A stretch of 64,000 nucleotides of DNA, taken from NCBI GenBank assembly GCA_045837725.1, contig JBEWZL010000302.1:459905-523904 (forward strand), given 5' to 3'. The position numbers and the translations under genes were made by a program. Source of the DNA: Vermamoeba vermiformis (taxonomy: Eukaryota; Tubulinea; Echinamoebida). Of this stretch, positions 1 through 12,310 are shown piece after piece (position 1 is the first letter of the stretch; the number at the start of each line of letters is the position of its first letter). The notes under the pieces are model-generated. The model did no database searches, had not been told where the DNA came from, and saw only the letters and a list, made by a program, of their open reading frames with translations.

Positions 1-123
1 GACCGGTCACATCCAGTCTGTGATTTTTCTCGTTAAGAAAATGAAGCTTAAAGAGGCCGATAATACCTGCATATCATCGAATTGTTCGGCTTCGTCCAAA
101 AACTCGTTGAAATGGTCAGCCAT
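1..123 (-). CDS. 5' end of an unknown gene, cut by the window edge
   Basis: An ATG at 123 on the minus strand opens a short acidic reading frame beginning MADHFNEFLDEAEQFDDMQ. It then meets either a possible splice donor (GTATTA) or, if read straight on, a stop after about 38 codons close to the window edge. The composition looks coding and the gene would run off the left side. No family can be recognised from so little sequence. It is transcribed in the same direction as the ankyrin-like gene that follows. Confidence 0.3.
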
Positions 124-289
124 AGTGTTGTTCAAGCGAAAGAAAATCAAATTTTAAGAAACACGCTCTTCTCACCCCGCTAAATTTTGGTTCGCTCGTA
201 TCGATTTCTAAATTGATAAGAGACTATTTCATAGTACTAAGAAAATGATTGGTCAGATTTAAATCTAATTATTAGATTAAGTTAGCTTT

Positions 290-2832
290 TTATTTTTCTT
301 GCTTATTTTCGGTTGTTACAATTTCATTGCGTTGTTCTACCAACGATAAGACTTGCTGCATCCATACTAATGCTTCTTCGTACGTTATTTTGTGCTTTAA
401 TGGTTTAATATAAGCGTCGAATGTATCTTTCGTAATCCTGAATAGTTTTTCTTTGTGCTCTTTCAAGAAATACTGAAGAGCTACTTCGTTCTTAGTTTTG
501 AATATTTCCAATAAATCTTCACACTCCCACTCCCAATTGATCCACCCATCCTTATTATAAATCTTATCAAAGTTGCTGAAAATGACCGGATCTGTTTCGT
601 ACTTGGCAATGAATTTGTGTAATTTAAAACCATATTTGAACTGCAATCTACGGGGCATTTTGTCAATATTACGAAGCGCATCGCGCATTAAATCGTAGTT
701 CGGCCTTATCCGAGAATAACTGCTGGCTGGCCATTTGCTTTCAAAGTAAAATGAATAATTGTCGGTTATCAACAGCAATCTATCAATATCTCGTCTTTTT
801 AATGCGTTCCCATAATTCAATACCAAGCCAGCGTGTTTTCTGAGCAACATTTCTGCGAATTGTACTGAAACTGTTGGTTCATCCACAAACTCGAAAATAA
901 CTCGAATTAGCTCTTTTGGAAGCATTTTGAAGTAACTAGATTCATCTCCATATTTATGAGCCAATAATACCAATAACTTTCTTTCCGAGAAAATTTTGTG
1001 TTTTCGGTAGATCTGCGGAAAAGTGTCCAATAGAAAGTCGAGTAATTTCGGATAGTTGCTTCCACACTTGCTTTGATCAGGAATGCTTTCAAGAATTCTC
1101 TGAAACCAATAAAGATTCATGAACGATCTAAACTGCAACAACTTCGTTACATCCATGAGGTACGGTAAAATGTCCCAAATATTCCCCTTATTCTCTAATA
1201 AGAATTGTATTCTAGCTATATGCTTATCCTCTACTGTCCGAAGTATATCATCAAAACAAAGCAGATTATTACTAAATTAAAAAATTAAATAATTAAATAA
1301 TTAAAAAATAATGGTTCGATTAGGTCTTACTCAATGGGCACACCAAGATCGTGCAAACATTGCATTACTTCAATTCGCGGATTATCGGAGTTCAAATTCA
1401 CCAAGTAAGGCCTGTACTGATACACAGCTGTCTTCCAATCTATCGCTGCGGTGATAACATTTAGCTCCAACGGTAATCGAATATAAAAGAAGTTGATATA
1501 TTAAGAGTAATATATGAATGTAGGATAATAAGTTAGTTTTGGCTTACGCGTTGATTGGTGGATCCGCTTCATTTCTTCAATATCCCCTGCAATGAGGCTC
1601 CGATAAAACTTGCATACCTCAGGTTGCTGCACCACGCCATTGTTCGGTATATAATATTTGGTATTGCCAACGAGACGTTTTAATGTCTGAGAGATGGATT
1701 CGGTGTTCGTGATCTGCAACGGCTTTACGACCAATTTCCAATTTTTGCATCGAAATACTTTGAATCCATTTCGAAATGCCACGCACATGCTATTGGGTTC
1801 TGGATAAATGTTAATATAACACTAAGAGAAATTCAAAATACGAACCAGAAATCAGTGAACGGTGGATCTCGATTGCAACCTCCGGAGTATAGCATCCAAA
1901 GAACCACGGTTGGTCTTCAATAGGCAAATCAAATAGTTCGGGCGTTATTAAGCATTTTTTAAAGTCTAACAAATAATTAGTATTGTTTAAATTGATGAAA
2001 ATTAATTACGATACTTACCCAGAAACATAGGGAGAATTAGCTGCGGCTCTAGCAATATCCCTTTAGCAAAAGCTTGCTGTATAATATTGCCAATATTTTT
2101 TGCAAAGTTTAATCGTTCCTTATTCTCGAACGCTGAGCGAATTTTTTTGATAATAGCGGATGTGTCCCGAAAACCCGGGTAGTAGCCCCGTACATAACAG
2201 TTGGTTAGTACGTCAAATAATAATAAGACCATATCTGTGCATCCTCGTTCATACGCCAATTTAATTGCCTTGACTAGCGCCACAGGTTTGAAGAATGAAG
2301 AGTATTTCAACGGATGTCGTTTTGCTTGTAAGTCACGCCATACTATTACATCAAGAACAAGCATATAATTATGCAGAAATTCATACGAAGTGAGTCGTAT
2401 TATATCGGGTAATAGTTTTGTGAGGGTTGGAAGGTATTCTGAGTGATGATAAATTTTGATAAATTCGCCACCAACTTAGATTAATGAGTTAGATCACATA
2501 TGTTGCATAAAGATAATATCTTACATTTAGAAAAGCCAGTAATATCGTTCGACCGAATTAATCTGTTCAGTTTAGTCTTGACAAACCTCGATCGGCCTAA
2601 AATGTGATATTATTAATTATCTCGCGAAAATTAAGTTTGAAAATTATAATTAAATACCTCGAACATATCTATAGCATATTTGAAGCAATATTTCGTCGTT
2701 TAGTGCTTCGTGAAATGTTTTTGAAGTGATTGAAAAATTCACGGTGGCTTTGAATAGCTCGTAGCTGTCTTCTGATTGCTTCAATCGCGAAAATATTATT
2801 TTAAATACGTTGCTAATCTTTGTGACATCCAT
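290..2832 (-). CDS. Ankyrin/F-box-like multi-exon protein
   Basis: At least six exons can be joined in frame on the minus strand. The start ATG at 2832 begins MDVTKISNVFKIIFSRLKQS. Clear junctions include VRG/RSRF, LISE/PNSM and GVPIE/NNLLCF. Downstream exons carry degenerate ankyrin-like helix pairs, for example a block ending CLHDLGVPIE and one with IARIQFLLENKGN. The last exon contains MLPKELIRVIFEFV, which resembles an F-box core. Large diverged ankyrin/F-box families are typical of amoebae and their giant viruses, so a role in protein-protein recognition or ubiquitin-ligase targeting is possible but only inferred. Some exon ends, notably the acceptor near 1470, are uncertain. The frame ends at 290. 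Confidence 0.7.
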
Positions 2833-3279
2833 ATTCAATTAAGTGGAGCCGTGTTGCAACGTGTTTACGTGAACAGGTTTTGTTTGGTCTTGAAAACCGA
2901 AAGATTTTACCGTAGGCTATATTTAGAATAACACATGTGCTTATTAAAAAATCTAAAGATATTGATTGAAGCTCAGCAAGCAAGATCTCGGTACCGAAGC
3001 ACGAGACAACTATTCGCGAGCAACGGAATATGGCTAGGGTTATACCTTACTGAAAAGTAACTATGCTTGTTTACGGAAGGAGAGAATCTTCCCTAGCGGA
3101 TCTGGAAGCCATTTTGATTTTCAATCAATTTTTAATCGAATTTTCATTATTTTACTTGCGCCCACAACTCGCACCTTTTCAAAAAACAACAATTAGAATG
3201 ACATTTCAAATTATATTTTATTATCAACGCAACGCAGCTGCAGCTCGACTTACGAATCTGCATCCAACAAAACATCATC
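2833..3279. promoter_or_regulatory. Divergent intergenic region
   Basis: About 450 bp separate the start codons of the ankyrin-like gene (-) and arginine deiminase (+). Both promoters must lie here. A short plus-strand open frame from 3063 has no family resemblance and no coding-like composition. I see no confident TATA box or operator. Confidence 0.3.
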
Positions 3280-5652
3280 ATGGCTTCAGAATTCACTCAA
3301 TACAGCGAGACTGATACCGCTCATTTTTGTGTAATGCACCAGCCTTCAAAAGAAATTTTTATCTCGTAAGTCTACCCAGTTGAGCTGCATCTCTTAGAAT
3401 ATTCAAAAAATTAATTCAGCCACTGAGTATTTTCAAATTGAAGAATTTCCAATTTTATTTATTTTACTAATTTTATAATTAATAGTTCTTTGCACCCCTT
3501 GGGCTCTTTGTATGAAAAGGCGGGAAGTTCTGCTGAATCCAAAAGACACCATCAAGCGATGGTTGATAAGCTCATAGAATGCGGTATTCAAGTCAACCTC
3601 GTGCGCTCAGTGCTAGAGAAGAGTTTGCGCGATCCCGTTCACCGAAGAAAGCTGCATCTGGCCGCTAAAAACACTTTGAAATACGAAGTCGACTTTTCCG
3701 CTACTAACGAAGAATTGGCTAACTTGGAAAGCTATAAATTAGAAGTTATTGAGGCTCTAGATGACGATGAGCTCGTTGACGCGCTGATTATGGTACGTAC
3801 AAAGCACTTTTCTTTCGTTACGCAAAGTTATTTCCGTGGATTTGCTTCAACCCGAAAAAATTCCTTACAAACCGTTATTTTTACTCATTTATATGTGCTT
3901 TAATTAATATGATTGTACTTTAGCGCCCAACAGTTCATTTATCTCGTACTGATCGCGGATTCGTTACATCCAGCGTCGAATTCAAACCAAGCGGCAATTT
4001 GGTGTTTACTCGTGACCAACAGATCGTTACAGCTCGCGGTCTTATATTAGGTTCATTGCACGGCCCTCAAAGATCGCACGAAGTTGAATTAATGAAATTC
4101 GTGTGGCAAGCTCTGGGCGTTCCAATTATCGATGAACTGCCTAAGACTACTATTCTAGAAGGCGGTGATTATGTACCTGCAGGTAAGAATATTTTTTAAA
4201 TTAATTAACGAAATTTCCTTTTTTCCATTTTACATCCGGATCTTAACTTCCTTTTTACCTTTATAGGCGATATTTCCTATATTGGCTGTGGTATTCGTAC
4301 CGATCAAGGAGCTATCAATTATTTAATGGAAAGAGATCTATTTGGCTCGCGTAAAGTAGCAGTTGTTAAGGATCTGTTCGATCGATGCCAAGATCGCATG
4401 CACTTGGACACGTACTTCAATATCGTCGATAATAACACTTGTGTATTATCGAGTGGAGTTAGCGGCATTAATAACCCGAAGAGAAGACTTGTCGATGAGT
4501 AAGTACTGCCAACAGATCCGTATTATTAATTTTTCTGTTAGCTCCCAATATTCTTTTGCTGCATTCAAAACAATATCTTACTTCATTAGTTTAATATTCC
4601 TCGCGCTCTATAATTATCCAAATTACAGCAGAAATTTTTAAAAATAAGTCGCAAGATCTAGTATACTAGATCCACGACCGTTATCTTAATTCTAATCGTT
4701 TATATATACTCTTTATTGGTATCATAAACATCAAATTTATCTTTTTTGTCCAAATTTTGGCTTCAAGGATCCATATTCCATAGCCAGCGTACGCGTGTCG
4801 AAAGATCCGTCTTCTCAGCGCTAATTTCTTCCCTAAATTTAGGGATACCTAAGTAACACTACTCAAATTAACAACCCCAATAACCCATCCCCCGTTCATT
4901 ATTTTTAATTCAATGTAAAGAGTGCTTGTGGCGATGAGAGCATTCCGGTTTAAGGAATGATTGACACCCACACTCAGAAAGACTCTTGGCGTCCGAGTTT
5001 AGGTGAGTAGTAGTAAGGACATCCAAGAGCCGAATAGATTGTAAGGCGTATTAGCGAAATTTATCGAGTGTTGCTCGCGCTTTGTTATTGCTGATCTGAT
5101 CCGGATTTGTTGTGGGTTCGTTGCACGTTGAAACTTCGGCAGCTGAAATTTTTGTGGATAAATCGAATATTCTAAGCACGTTCTAGACGTAGCTAGGTAT
5201 AGATGGAGTTTTCTATCACTTATTCGAGATTCTAAACAAGATCTTCCATTGAAAAGTTCGGATGCAGCTTCAAATTGCTTAAATAAGCTTTTCTAGGCAA
5301 TTCTAAATACTAATTTGACTATCTATGTAGATATGAGCGCAATCATTTGGGCAAATATGAATTGAAACGTGAAGCCGTCGAGTTTTCGACTTACTTGAAG
5401 GACCAGAAGATGCACGTCGTTTCTATCAGCGAAAAACAACAATTAGAGTATATGGCCAACTTCCTATCCGTCAAGCATAAGCATATTATCGCCGTACATC
5501 CCGATCTTGAACGAGTGTTGCGAGATGCAGGAGTAACGGATGTCAAAGTCGATTACGTGCCTTATGGCGGCATCACTCGCATGTACGGTGCCGCTCATTG
5601 CACGACTCAAGTGTTCCGTACGAGAAATACCTCTGAAGCTCCTGTTGCCTAA
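3280..5652 (+). CDS. Arginine deiminase (guanidino-group-modifying superfamily)
   Basis: Hydrolyses L-arginine to citrulline and ammonia. The start ATG at 3280 reads MASEFTQYSETDTAHFCVMHQ, and five or more exons join in frame. The catalytic set of the family is visible in order: FTRDQ (Asp), LEGGD (Glu/Asp), MHLDT (His) and, near the C-terminus, GAAHCTT (nucleophilic Cys). The predicted protein is about 420 residues, the usual length. Most introns are 60-110 nt, but the one from about 4501 to 5331 is roughly 830 nt and contains several palindromes and hairpins (listed separately). The downstream exon rejoins exactly (VDE/YERNHLGKYELK), so the gene looks intact. Many protists use this enzyme for arginine catabolism and energy. 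Confidence 0.95.
4501..5331 (+). ncRNA. Long structured intron, candidate intronic RNA
   Basis: This intron of the arginine deiminase gene is about ten times longer than its neighbours. It holds an 18-bp perfect palindrome (GATCTAGTATACTAGATC, 4655-4672), a 16-bp perfect palindrome (TCCCTAAATTTAGGGA, 4830-4845), a CATTCC/GGAATG hairpin (4941-4946 with 4954-4959) and a longer stem pairing CTCTTGG (4983-4989) with CCAAGAG (5023-5029), extended inside by TCC/GGA. This resembles the hairpin-rich DNA at the right end of the window. A snoRNA or other host-intron RNA is possible, but I could not identify convincing C/D or H/ACA boxes. Confidence 0.3.
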
Positions 5653-5843
5653 ACCCGTGTAACGGATCTTGTAATGTAAATCAATCCTTTATCCAAAAGC
5701 TTAGTCAGGTATATTATTATTTCATAAGCTGGTTTAACTTAAAATACCAACTGTTCCTGACTTATTTTATAAGTTAAATATAAGTTAAGAACGTTCTCGA
5801 TGACAATTGATTGTTGTAAAATTGCTGGATTCGTTTAAAATGG

Positions 5844-7806
5844 CTATTGTTTATTAAACTGATCTACAATCTTCGAGAATACATTAGAGAAATCAATATC
5901 GATCTCAGGGGCGTTGAAGAATGAAAAAATAATTCGCCAAATTTCGAGTGGCAGATGTGCTCCAACAAAGTTCGGTCTTAATACTGCCATCTTCATCGCT
6001 GATACTGCTTGATTAATACGAGCCTGCCTAATCTCTTGATTTTTGTGCATTTGTGCGAGCACACCGGGAGTGTTGGTGTCGGCAGTAGTGGTCATAAAAG
6101 CTGTATAGCAGGTCCAAATCTTTAAGTATTTCAATCCAATATTCCGTTGCAATAATTGAATTATAGGCTTCTCCAGCTTCTCTAAGACAATTGGTATATT
6201 TGAAAGTCTATCCCAAAAATCGAGATTGTGGCGCGCATTCTCCACTGCGTAAAATTTTGGACTAAGACAAACGTGTTTCAGATTTGGATTGCTTCCCAGA
6301 GCTACTAGCAAATGTTCGAAACTATGCATATAAAATTCAAAATCAAAGCTGAAGACCTAGTTATGCATCCAGTTATTAATAATTAATAGAGGTCAACGGA
6401 AATTTTAAAATATATTATGGACTTACTCGTAATGCCTTATTGACTTTTAGCGCCTCTGTTAACTTCATTATGCTATCTTGATTCAGCATAAACGGAACAT
6501 TATTATTCTGATTACTATCTGTATCCTTGTCACGTTGGATGTGTAACTCGGTCAAACTGGTGTTAACTTTCAATGCCTCTGAAATTTCGGTCAAATCGTC
6601 TATTTTTAGGCATTGCTTGATTTCTAACGTTTTCAGTGAATTGTTCGTTTGCAGGAATCTTCCAATAGATCCGGATCCAATTGCCTCGTCAACAAATGAC
6701 AAGTGCGTAACGCTTGTATTGAACTTCAGAGCGTCCATTATGACACTACATGCATCTTCGTCGATATTGTTGCCAGTAAAAGCCAATTTCTTCAGTGTAT
6801 TGTTGTCGTCCAGCAAATCCGCAATGACTCTTTCCAATCGAGGAAATTTGTGGCCCAAGGAAAGTTCCTGCAGCTGATTTTTCAAACTAATGATCGAGGG
6901 GGCCAATATATAAGGGTTATTATGGTATGAATAGCAATCAAGCGTTAAACTCGTCAAATTTTTGGCGTTGGCGAGCAGGTCGAAACTTCCGAAGCTGCAA
7001 CTTATTAATTCTAGCTTTGTCAGTCTCTTCATAATGTCTTCTAAATACTTCTTATCTTCTTCTTCAAATGAGATTGAATGGAGTGAAAGCTCGGTTACAT
7101 TCGTAGCGGATTTGAGTGCTTCAAACGTATAAGGCTCGCAGCAATCGTTGTCAAGCAAAAAAGATCTAATATTTTTTGCATCTTCAATAAATCTAGACAG
7201 CAATTCGCGGATGGATCGTTGATTGGGCAATCCAACGAATCCAATTCTCTCCAAAGTCTTGCTTTCTTTAATAGCGCTGCATAAATCGATGAAATTCGAC
7301 ATAGATATCGTATGTTTATCGTCGAGCTTCATAATGAATTCTTTGAGCATTGGAGGGCCATGTCGGATCAGATGTGTTGGTGATATTTTGCGAGATTCTA
7401 AATTTACATTTGTAACTGTCACTGATGTGATGCTCTTATTATTTGACATGCATTCGATCACTTTAAGCCACTCTTCTGGCTCAACGACATCGGTGATGCA
7501 GATCGACGGAACATTGGTAGATGTTAGAATCAAATTATGGGCTTCTCTATCGCGTTTATCGAAATGATAGCTACCTGTATAGCTAAAGTAGGGCAAACTG
7601 GTGGGACGATAGCTTGGTGGCACCTACAAGTGAATTAATTAATAAATTTAATTTAACAAATTGTTATAATTCAGTCCTAAAATATTTCTAGTCTCGGGTA
7701 ATTATCTTATACAACTTACTCGCTTATCTCCCGATTTTTTATTATTTTTGGGCTGCTTTTCCTTTTTTTCTTTCTTTTGTTTCTTTTCCTTCTTTGTTTT
7801 CTCCAT
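5844..7806 (-). CDS. Leucine-rich-repeat protein, ribonuclease-inhibitor-like, with lysine-rich N-terminus
   Basis: Three exons. The first, from ATG at 7806, encodes a lysine/glutamate-rich tail (MEKTKKEKKQKKEKKEKQPK) ending SGDKR and joins to VPPSYRP. The central exon has repeated LRR units of about 28-30 residues, such as NNTLKKLAFTGNNIDEDA and NNSLKTLEIKQCLKIDDL. The last exon starts after the acceptor near 6368 (ALR/VFSFDFEFYMHSF). It ends with LPLEIWRIIFSFF, which resembles an F-box-like helix and matches one seen in the ankyrin-like gene. There is no signal peptide or membrane segment, so it is probably a cytoplasmic scaffold. A 16-codon upstream frame in the same phase (from 7866) stops just before the chosen ATG. 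Confidence 0.8.
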
Positions 7807-7969
7807 TCAGCTGTGCTACTGCTCTTCTTTAATTTGCTTCTTTAATTCTTTCTCATTTGAAACCATCGTTAAATATCAAAGCACGCAGAAACTTGCGAAA
7901 ATCGGGTTCCTGTTTTCGTTTTGGAATTAAGAATTAAAAAATGTTTATTTTTTATAACCAACTTTAATT

Positions 7970-9730
7970 TTAAATAAGGATCACCAGCAATATGGTTACT
8001 AATACGAATAGATAGAAATCGCGAGTTGTAGATCCGCTGGTTACGGGCTTTCCGTCAGGACCGAGCACAGGTTGGGGTGGGGTAACAGGCGGTGGAGGAC
8101 ACTGAGCGTTATCTGGCTGTTCTGAGCATGGTGTACACGTGTCATCACCACTCATGCTGAATGTGCCCTCAGAACACTCTTCGCATGCAGTCCTGTTGGC
8201 GTTAGGCACCAATCCGTCACCGCACAAAACACATCCGGCAGTCTCGTTGAAGTACTTGCCACCAGCACACGTCAAGCACTTGCCTTTGTACGTGAACTTG
8301 TCTTCGGGACACACGCATCTGCCGTTCTCGTTCAAATAGTTTCCGTTGATGCAGCCAAGCGACACCAAGATCGGTGCAGTGGCATCACCAGAACTACTGC
8401 CAATGTAAATAGTGCCATCTGATGCAATAGATGGACCAGCACCTTCGATAGCCTTTGTGCTGGTGATCATTGTCCACATATTTTTCCAGCTGGTTCGATT
8501 GGTGACGTTGTACGCAGCCAAGTTGCCGACGCCATCAGCAGCATACACGACATTGTCCGCGTAAAACAACTGTGCCCTCACTTTACCAATGTTAAGCTGA
8601 CCATTCAGTATCGATGTGTAGGCTTGTGATGAGGTGTCAATGGCGTAAAATCTGTCGTTAGTCATGATGAAGAGGTAGTTGTCGACCAATGCCGCTCCGT
8701 GCACAATTTCAGCGGGGTTGAATACTAGTGTCCAAACTGATACAGCTTCGAATGAGTACTTAGCCACGAAGCCATTTCTTGTTACGGTGTATATGAAGCC
8801 GTCGTTGGGATCCACAAGTGGCGGGTACGTGTTTGCGTCGTCGTAAGTCAGTCCGTTCATATTCACCGGGACTGCAAATACCTTGTCGCCAGCGTCTATG
8901 CCAAGCTTGACCATGTAGCCCTTTGTCGTTAAGAAAACAAGCGTGTTGTCAAAAGGCGAAAGAATTGGAGCCATGAATTGACCGGAGGATGAGTAGCTGC
9001 TTTGCGCAAAATTGAAGCCCCATTTAGCCACTTGTCCACCTTCTTTGATTAAGGCACCTATGACGCCTCCCAAAGGCACGTAGAGCGCGGTTTCGTCGAC
9101 CAAAATTGGCGCGGAGAGCTTCACTCCAGATTCCGCTCCAAACATCGCGCAAAGGTCAGGCGAGGTCCATATAGTCGTGAAATTAGTCAAATCAAATGCA
9201 TGGAGCATGCACGAAGCTTCGTTGATAATGTAGAGTGTACCGTTGCTCACAGCGAGAGTTCCAGAGCACGATCCAGGAACGGTATCGTTGTACGAGTAAA
9301 GTACGGTTCCATTCTTACTGAGCACCCAAAATAGAGGTTCAGAAGATGCGCTATTCGGAACAATAATGTTGCCAGTCGAATCGTCAATGTTGATCACGCC
9401 TAATTACACAAAACTAATTAGAAAAAAATAAGAATATTGTATAATACTGAAACAAAATTTATATGATTCAATACTCGCCTAATACCGCGGTTTAAAAATT
9501 TTAAAGATTTTGTACAAACTTAACCAGTACGATCTCGATCAAGAATCTTGCTTACCTTTGATTACGCTAGCATTAGGCTGCCTGAATGACCATTGAATAT
9601 TCGGTTGTACATTATAAACAGGACGCGTATGAACACCGTTGTTTCCAGCGGCCCATTGGTTCCAATCGCTTGCCACGAAGCCGATCTGTCCTAATAGGCA
9701 TGCTGCGACGAACAAAATTAATAATCTCAT
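7970..9730 (-). CDS. Secreted/anchored PQQ-like beta-propeller protein, copy A
   Basis: Two exons. ATG at 9730 gives a clean signal peptide (MRLLILFVAACLLGQIGFVA) followed by SDWNQWAAGNNGVHTRPVY; an in-frame upstream start at 9784 would spoil it. The junction KG/VINIDDSTGN is in phase 1. The body has repeated blades such as SDGTIYIGSSSGDATAP and NGTLYIINEASC, typical of quinoprotein/PQQ-like eight-bladed propellers, then a cysteine-rich ephrin-receptor-like stretch (CEECSEGTFSMSGDDTCTPC) and a hydrophobic C-terminal tail. The tail suggests a GPI signal or membrane anchor. Without a dehydrogenase motif it is more likely a structural or ligand-binding extracellular protein than an enzyme. Confidence 0.85.
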
Positions 9731-9829
9731 TCTGATTGATGTACACGAGTGCCGTCCTGCGGTTGAATGACAAAAAAAATTCATTTTTCTAACCGTTACA
9801 ATTTTTTTTCGTCTGTTGCAAGTTTTTAT

Positions 9830-11510
9830 TCAGCAGCTCAGAATCACGGCAAAGAACATGCAAATAAAAGCCTTCAGTGAACGAAGCTGAGTGGCTTCGC
9901 TGACTTCAGTTGAAGGTACCGCGACTGGTGGGGTCACAGGAGGTGGAGGACACTGAGCATTATCAGGCTGTTCTGAGCATGGTGTACACGTGTCATCACC
10001 ACTCATGCTGAATGTGCCATCAGAACACTCTTCGCATGCAGTCCTGTTGGCGTCAGGCACTAATCCGTCACCGCACAAAACACACACGGCAGTCTCGTTG
10101 AGGTAAATTCCGCCCGAACAACTGACGCACACGCCATTCTCGTCTAAGTACTGCGCTTCAGGGCATCCAAGAGTGATCAAGGTGGGTGTATCTGCATCAC
10201 CAGAGGCGCTGCCGACGTAGATTGTGCCGTCTGAACCGATAGAAGGACCAGCACCCGTTACCGTGAAGTTGGTGCCAGCAGCGTTCATAGTCCAAAGATT
10301 TTTCCAGTTAAGTCGATCAGTGACGTCATACGCGGCCAAGTTGCCAAGACCATCAGTAGCGTACAAGACATTGTTCGAGTACAACAGTTGCGCCTTGACT
10401 TGACCGATGGTTACCTTGTCAATAACAACGGCATTGTACTCGCCAGTGGTAGCATTGATCGCGTAGAAAGTGTCGTTAGCATTGACGATGAGATAGCTGC
10501 GATCAATCAGAACGAGTCCGTGTTGAATAGACGTGTGGTCAGATTGGAGGGGAAAGCTGACGTTCCAAATGTACTGACCCGTCGGCGAGTACTTGAACAC
10601 CGAACCGACGCTCAATGTCACGTAGATCTCACCGTTTGTTAGATCCATCAGCATGGGGTACATGTTCGGGTCATTGTAGTTTGGGTCAGAAGAGACTTTG
10701 ACCGACCATCCCAGGCCCGAACTTGCTTTGGTCAGTTGGCTTGATGGCCAGTAGAGCACCGTTGTGGCATCGAACGGCGAGTAGGTTGGCGTGAAGAACT
10801 GAGCCGAATATTCTTCGTTAATGCGGTCGAAGGGGGCCCAAGCTCCACTATCCTTGTACAGGCACATAAATCCAGCTCGGAGCGGCACCATGACCAAATA
10901 TCCTTGCACGATGGTGATCGGACCCGCGACAGGTCCGTCATTGGGCGGGAACAAACAAAGTTCGTCTGAAACCCACAGGAGAGTTTCGTTGATGATGCTG
11001 ACTGCAGAGACCTTGCACGTGACTTCGTTGAGTACATAAACGATCCCGTTTTCTACGGTCAACGCTCCTGAGCAAGATCCAGCCTCCGTGTCATTGAACG
11101 AGTAGACGATATTGCCGTGCTTGTCGAGCACCCAAAACAGCGGTTGAGATGAAGCACTGTTCGGCACAATAATGTTTCCAGTTGCATCGTCAATGTTGAT
11201 AACGCCTAATGTAAAAATCGATTAGCTATTGAAGATCGTTCAAACGCTGGATTAAACACGTTATGCCAGAATATATAACTTTATATTTTTAATGTTAAAA
11301 CTTCTGGATCAGGATCTGTCTTGCGGATCAGCGTTAGTTCTTACCTTTAATGACACTAGGGACTGGAGGATTAAATGACCATTTAATGTTTGGTTGAGAG
11401 GTGTAGACAGGACGATCGTGCACGCCATTGTTGCCGTTAGCCCATTGGTTCCAGTCGCAAGCAATAAATCCGATCTGCAGCAGAACAAGACCGAAGAAGA
11501 TGAAACGCAT
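9830..11510 (-). CDS. Secreted/anchored PQQ-like beta-propeller protein, copy B
   Basis: Tandem paralogue of the preceding gene in the same orientation, with the same two-exon plan. ATG at 11510 gives the signal peptide MRFIFFGLVLLQIGFIA and then CDWNQWANGNNGVHDRPVY. The propeller blades align with copy A along the whole length at clearly lower identity than the cysteine-rich C-terminal part, which is nearly identical at the DNA level. The protein ends in a hydrophobic segment (AFICMFFAVILSC) after a short proline/threonine spacer, consistent with a GPI-anchor signal. Function is inferred only as a cell-surface or secreted propeller protein. Confidence 0.85.
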
Positions 11511-12310
11511 CTTGTTGAATATGTTATGAAAGATGAGTAATATGAACCAAGCGAAGATTCTGCTTTTATGGCTGCGTGCACGGTGAATCACTGTCAAAAC
11601 ATCAGCCGCATTGTGGTGCAGTCGGAAGATTTGCCGCGCTGTCAGTTGTTCGTGTGCCGCGATTCAATATATTTCCGAATTAAGGAGCGAGTATTGGTCG
11701 TTAATAGCGTCAAATCCACGAACCTAGTACTTTTTGGTTGGTGAACAACATCCGTTACAAATCGCTATTTTTTTAAGTTTTAAATGAGCACAACAAAAAG
11801 CGCGTTGTAAACCCACCATCCATACGGCAGTTATTGAGGACGGAGCTCTATTAGTTCCGGTTAGTGGATGGAGTTTGCGAAGCACAAAAATCATCTGTAC
11901 ACGCGCGTAAGCAAATTTAAAAAAATGGTAAATAATATGTACACTATTAATTCCGCCACACCCATTGTGAATTGAGGTTAACCACAAGTCAATTAAAAAT
12001 CTGTTTGCAAATAATTTAAGTTTATTTGTTTAGCATTATTATATAGCGTGCTAAGCAAAAATGTCTTAAATATAAATAGTGCATATTAAATAAAATAATT
12101 AGGACCAATATTTTGCGGTACCAGACAAATTTTTTTTAAAAATCCATTTCGGCTCTATTTCTTGTGGTACGCTCAAAAGGGTTGCTTAGTGATAAAGTGC
12201 TTACCTATTAACGTTATAAGTTGCATCTTATTTTAATAAACAAGTTGCGAGAGATGAAATTAAGATTTTTTGTGCATTTTCAGACTTTTAGGGCCGATAT
12301 TTCAAGCGAC
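11511..12310. other. Intergenic, nothing recognised
   Basis: About 800 bp between the divergently transcribed propeller gene (-) and chorismate mutase fusion (+). It is AT-rich. A minus-strand frame at 11724-11987 has no family resemblance. No RNA gene, repeat or element was recognised. Confidence 0.4.

Noticed and set aside
3063-3314. 83-codon plus-strand frame before arginine deiminase
   Set aside because: It overlaps the true first exon in another frame and resembles no family.
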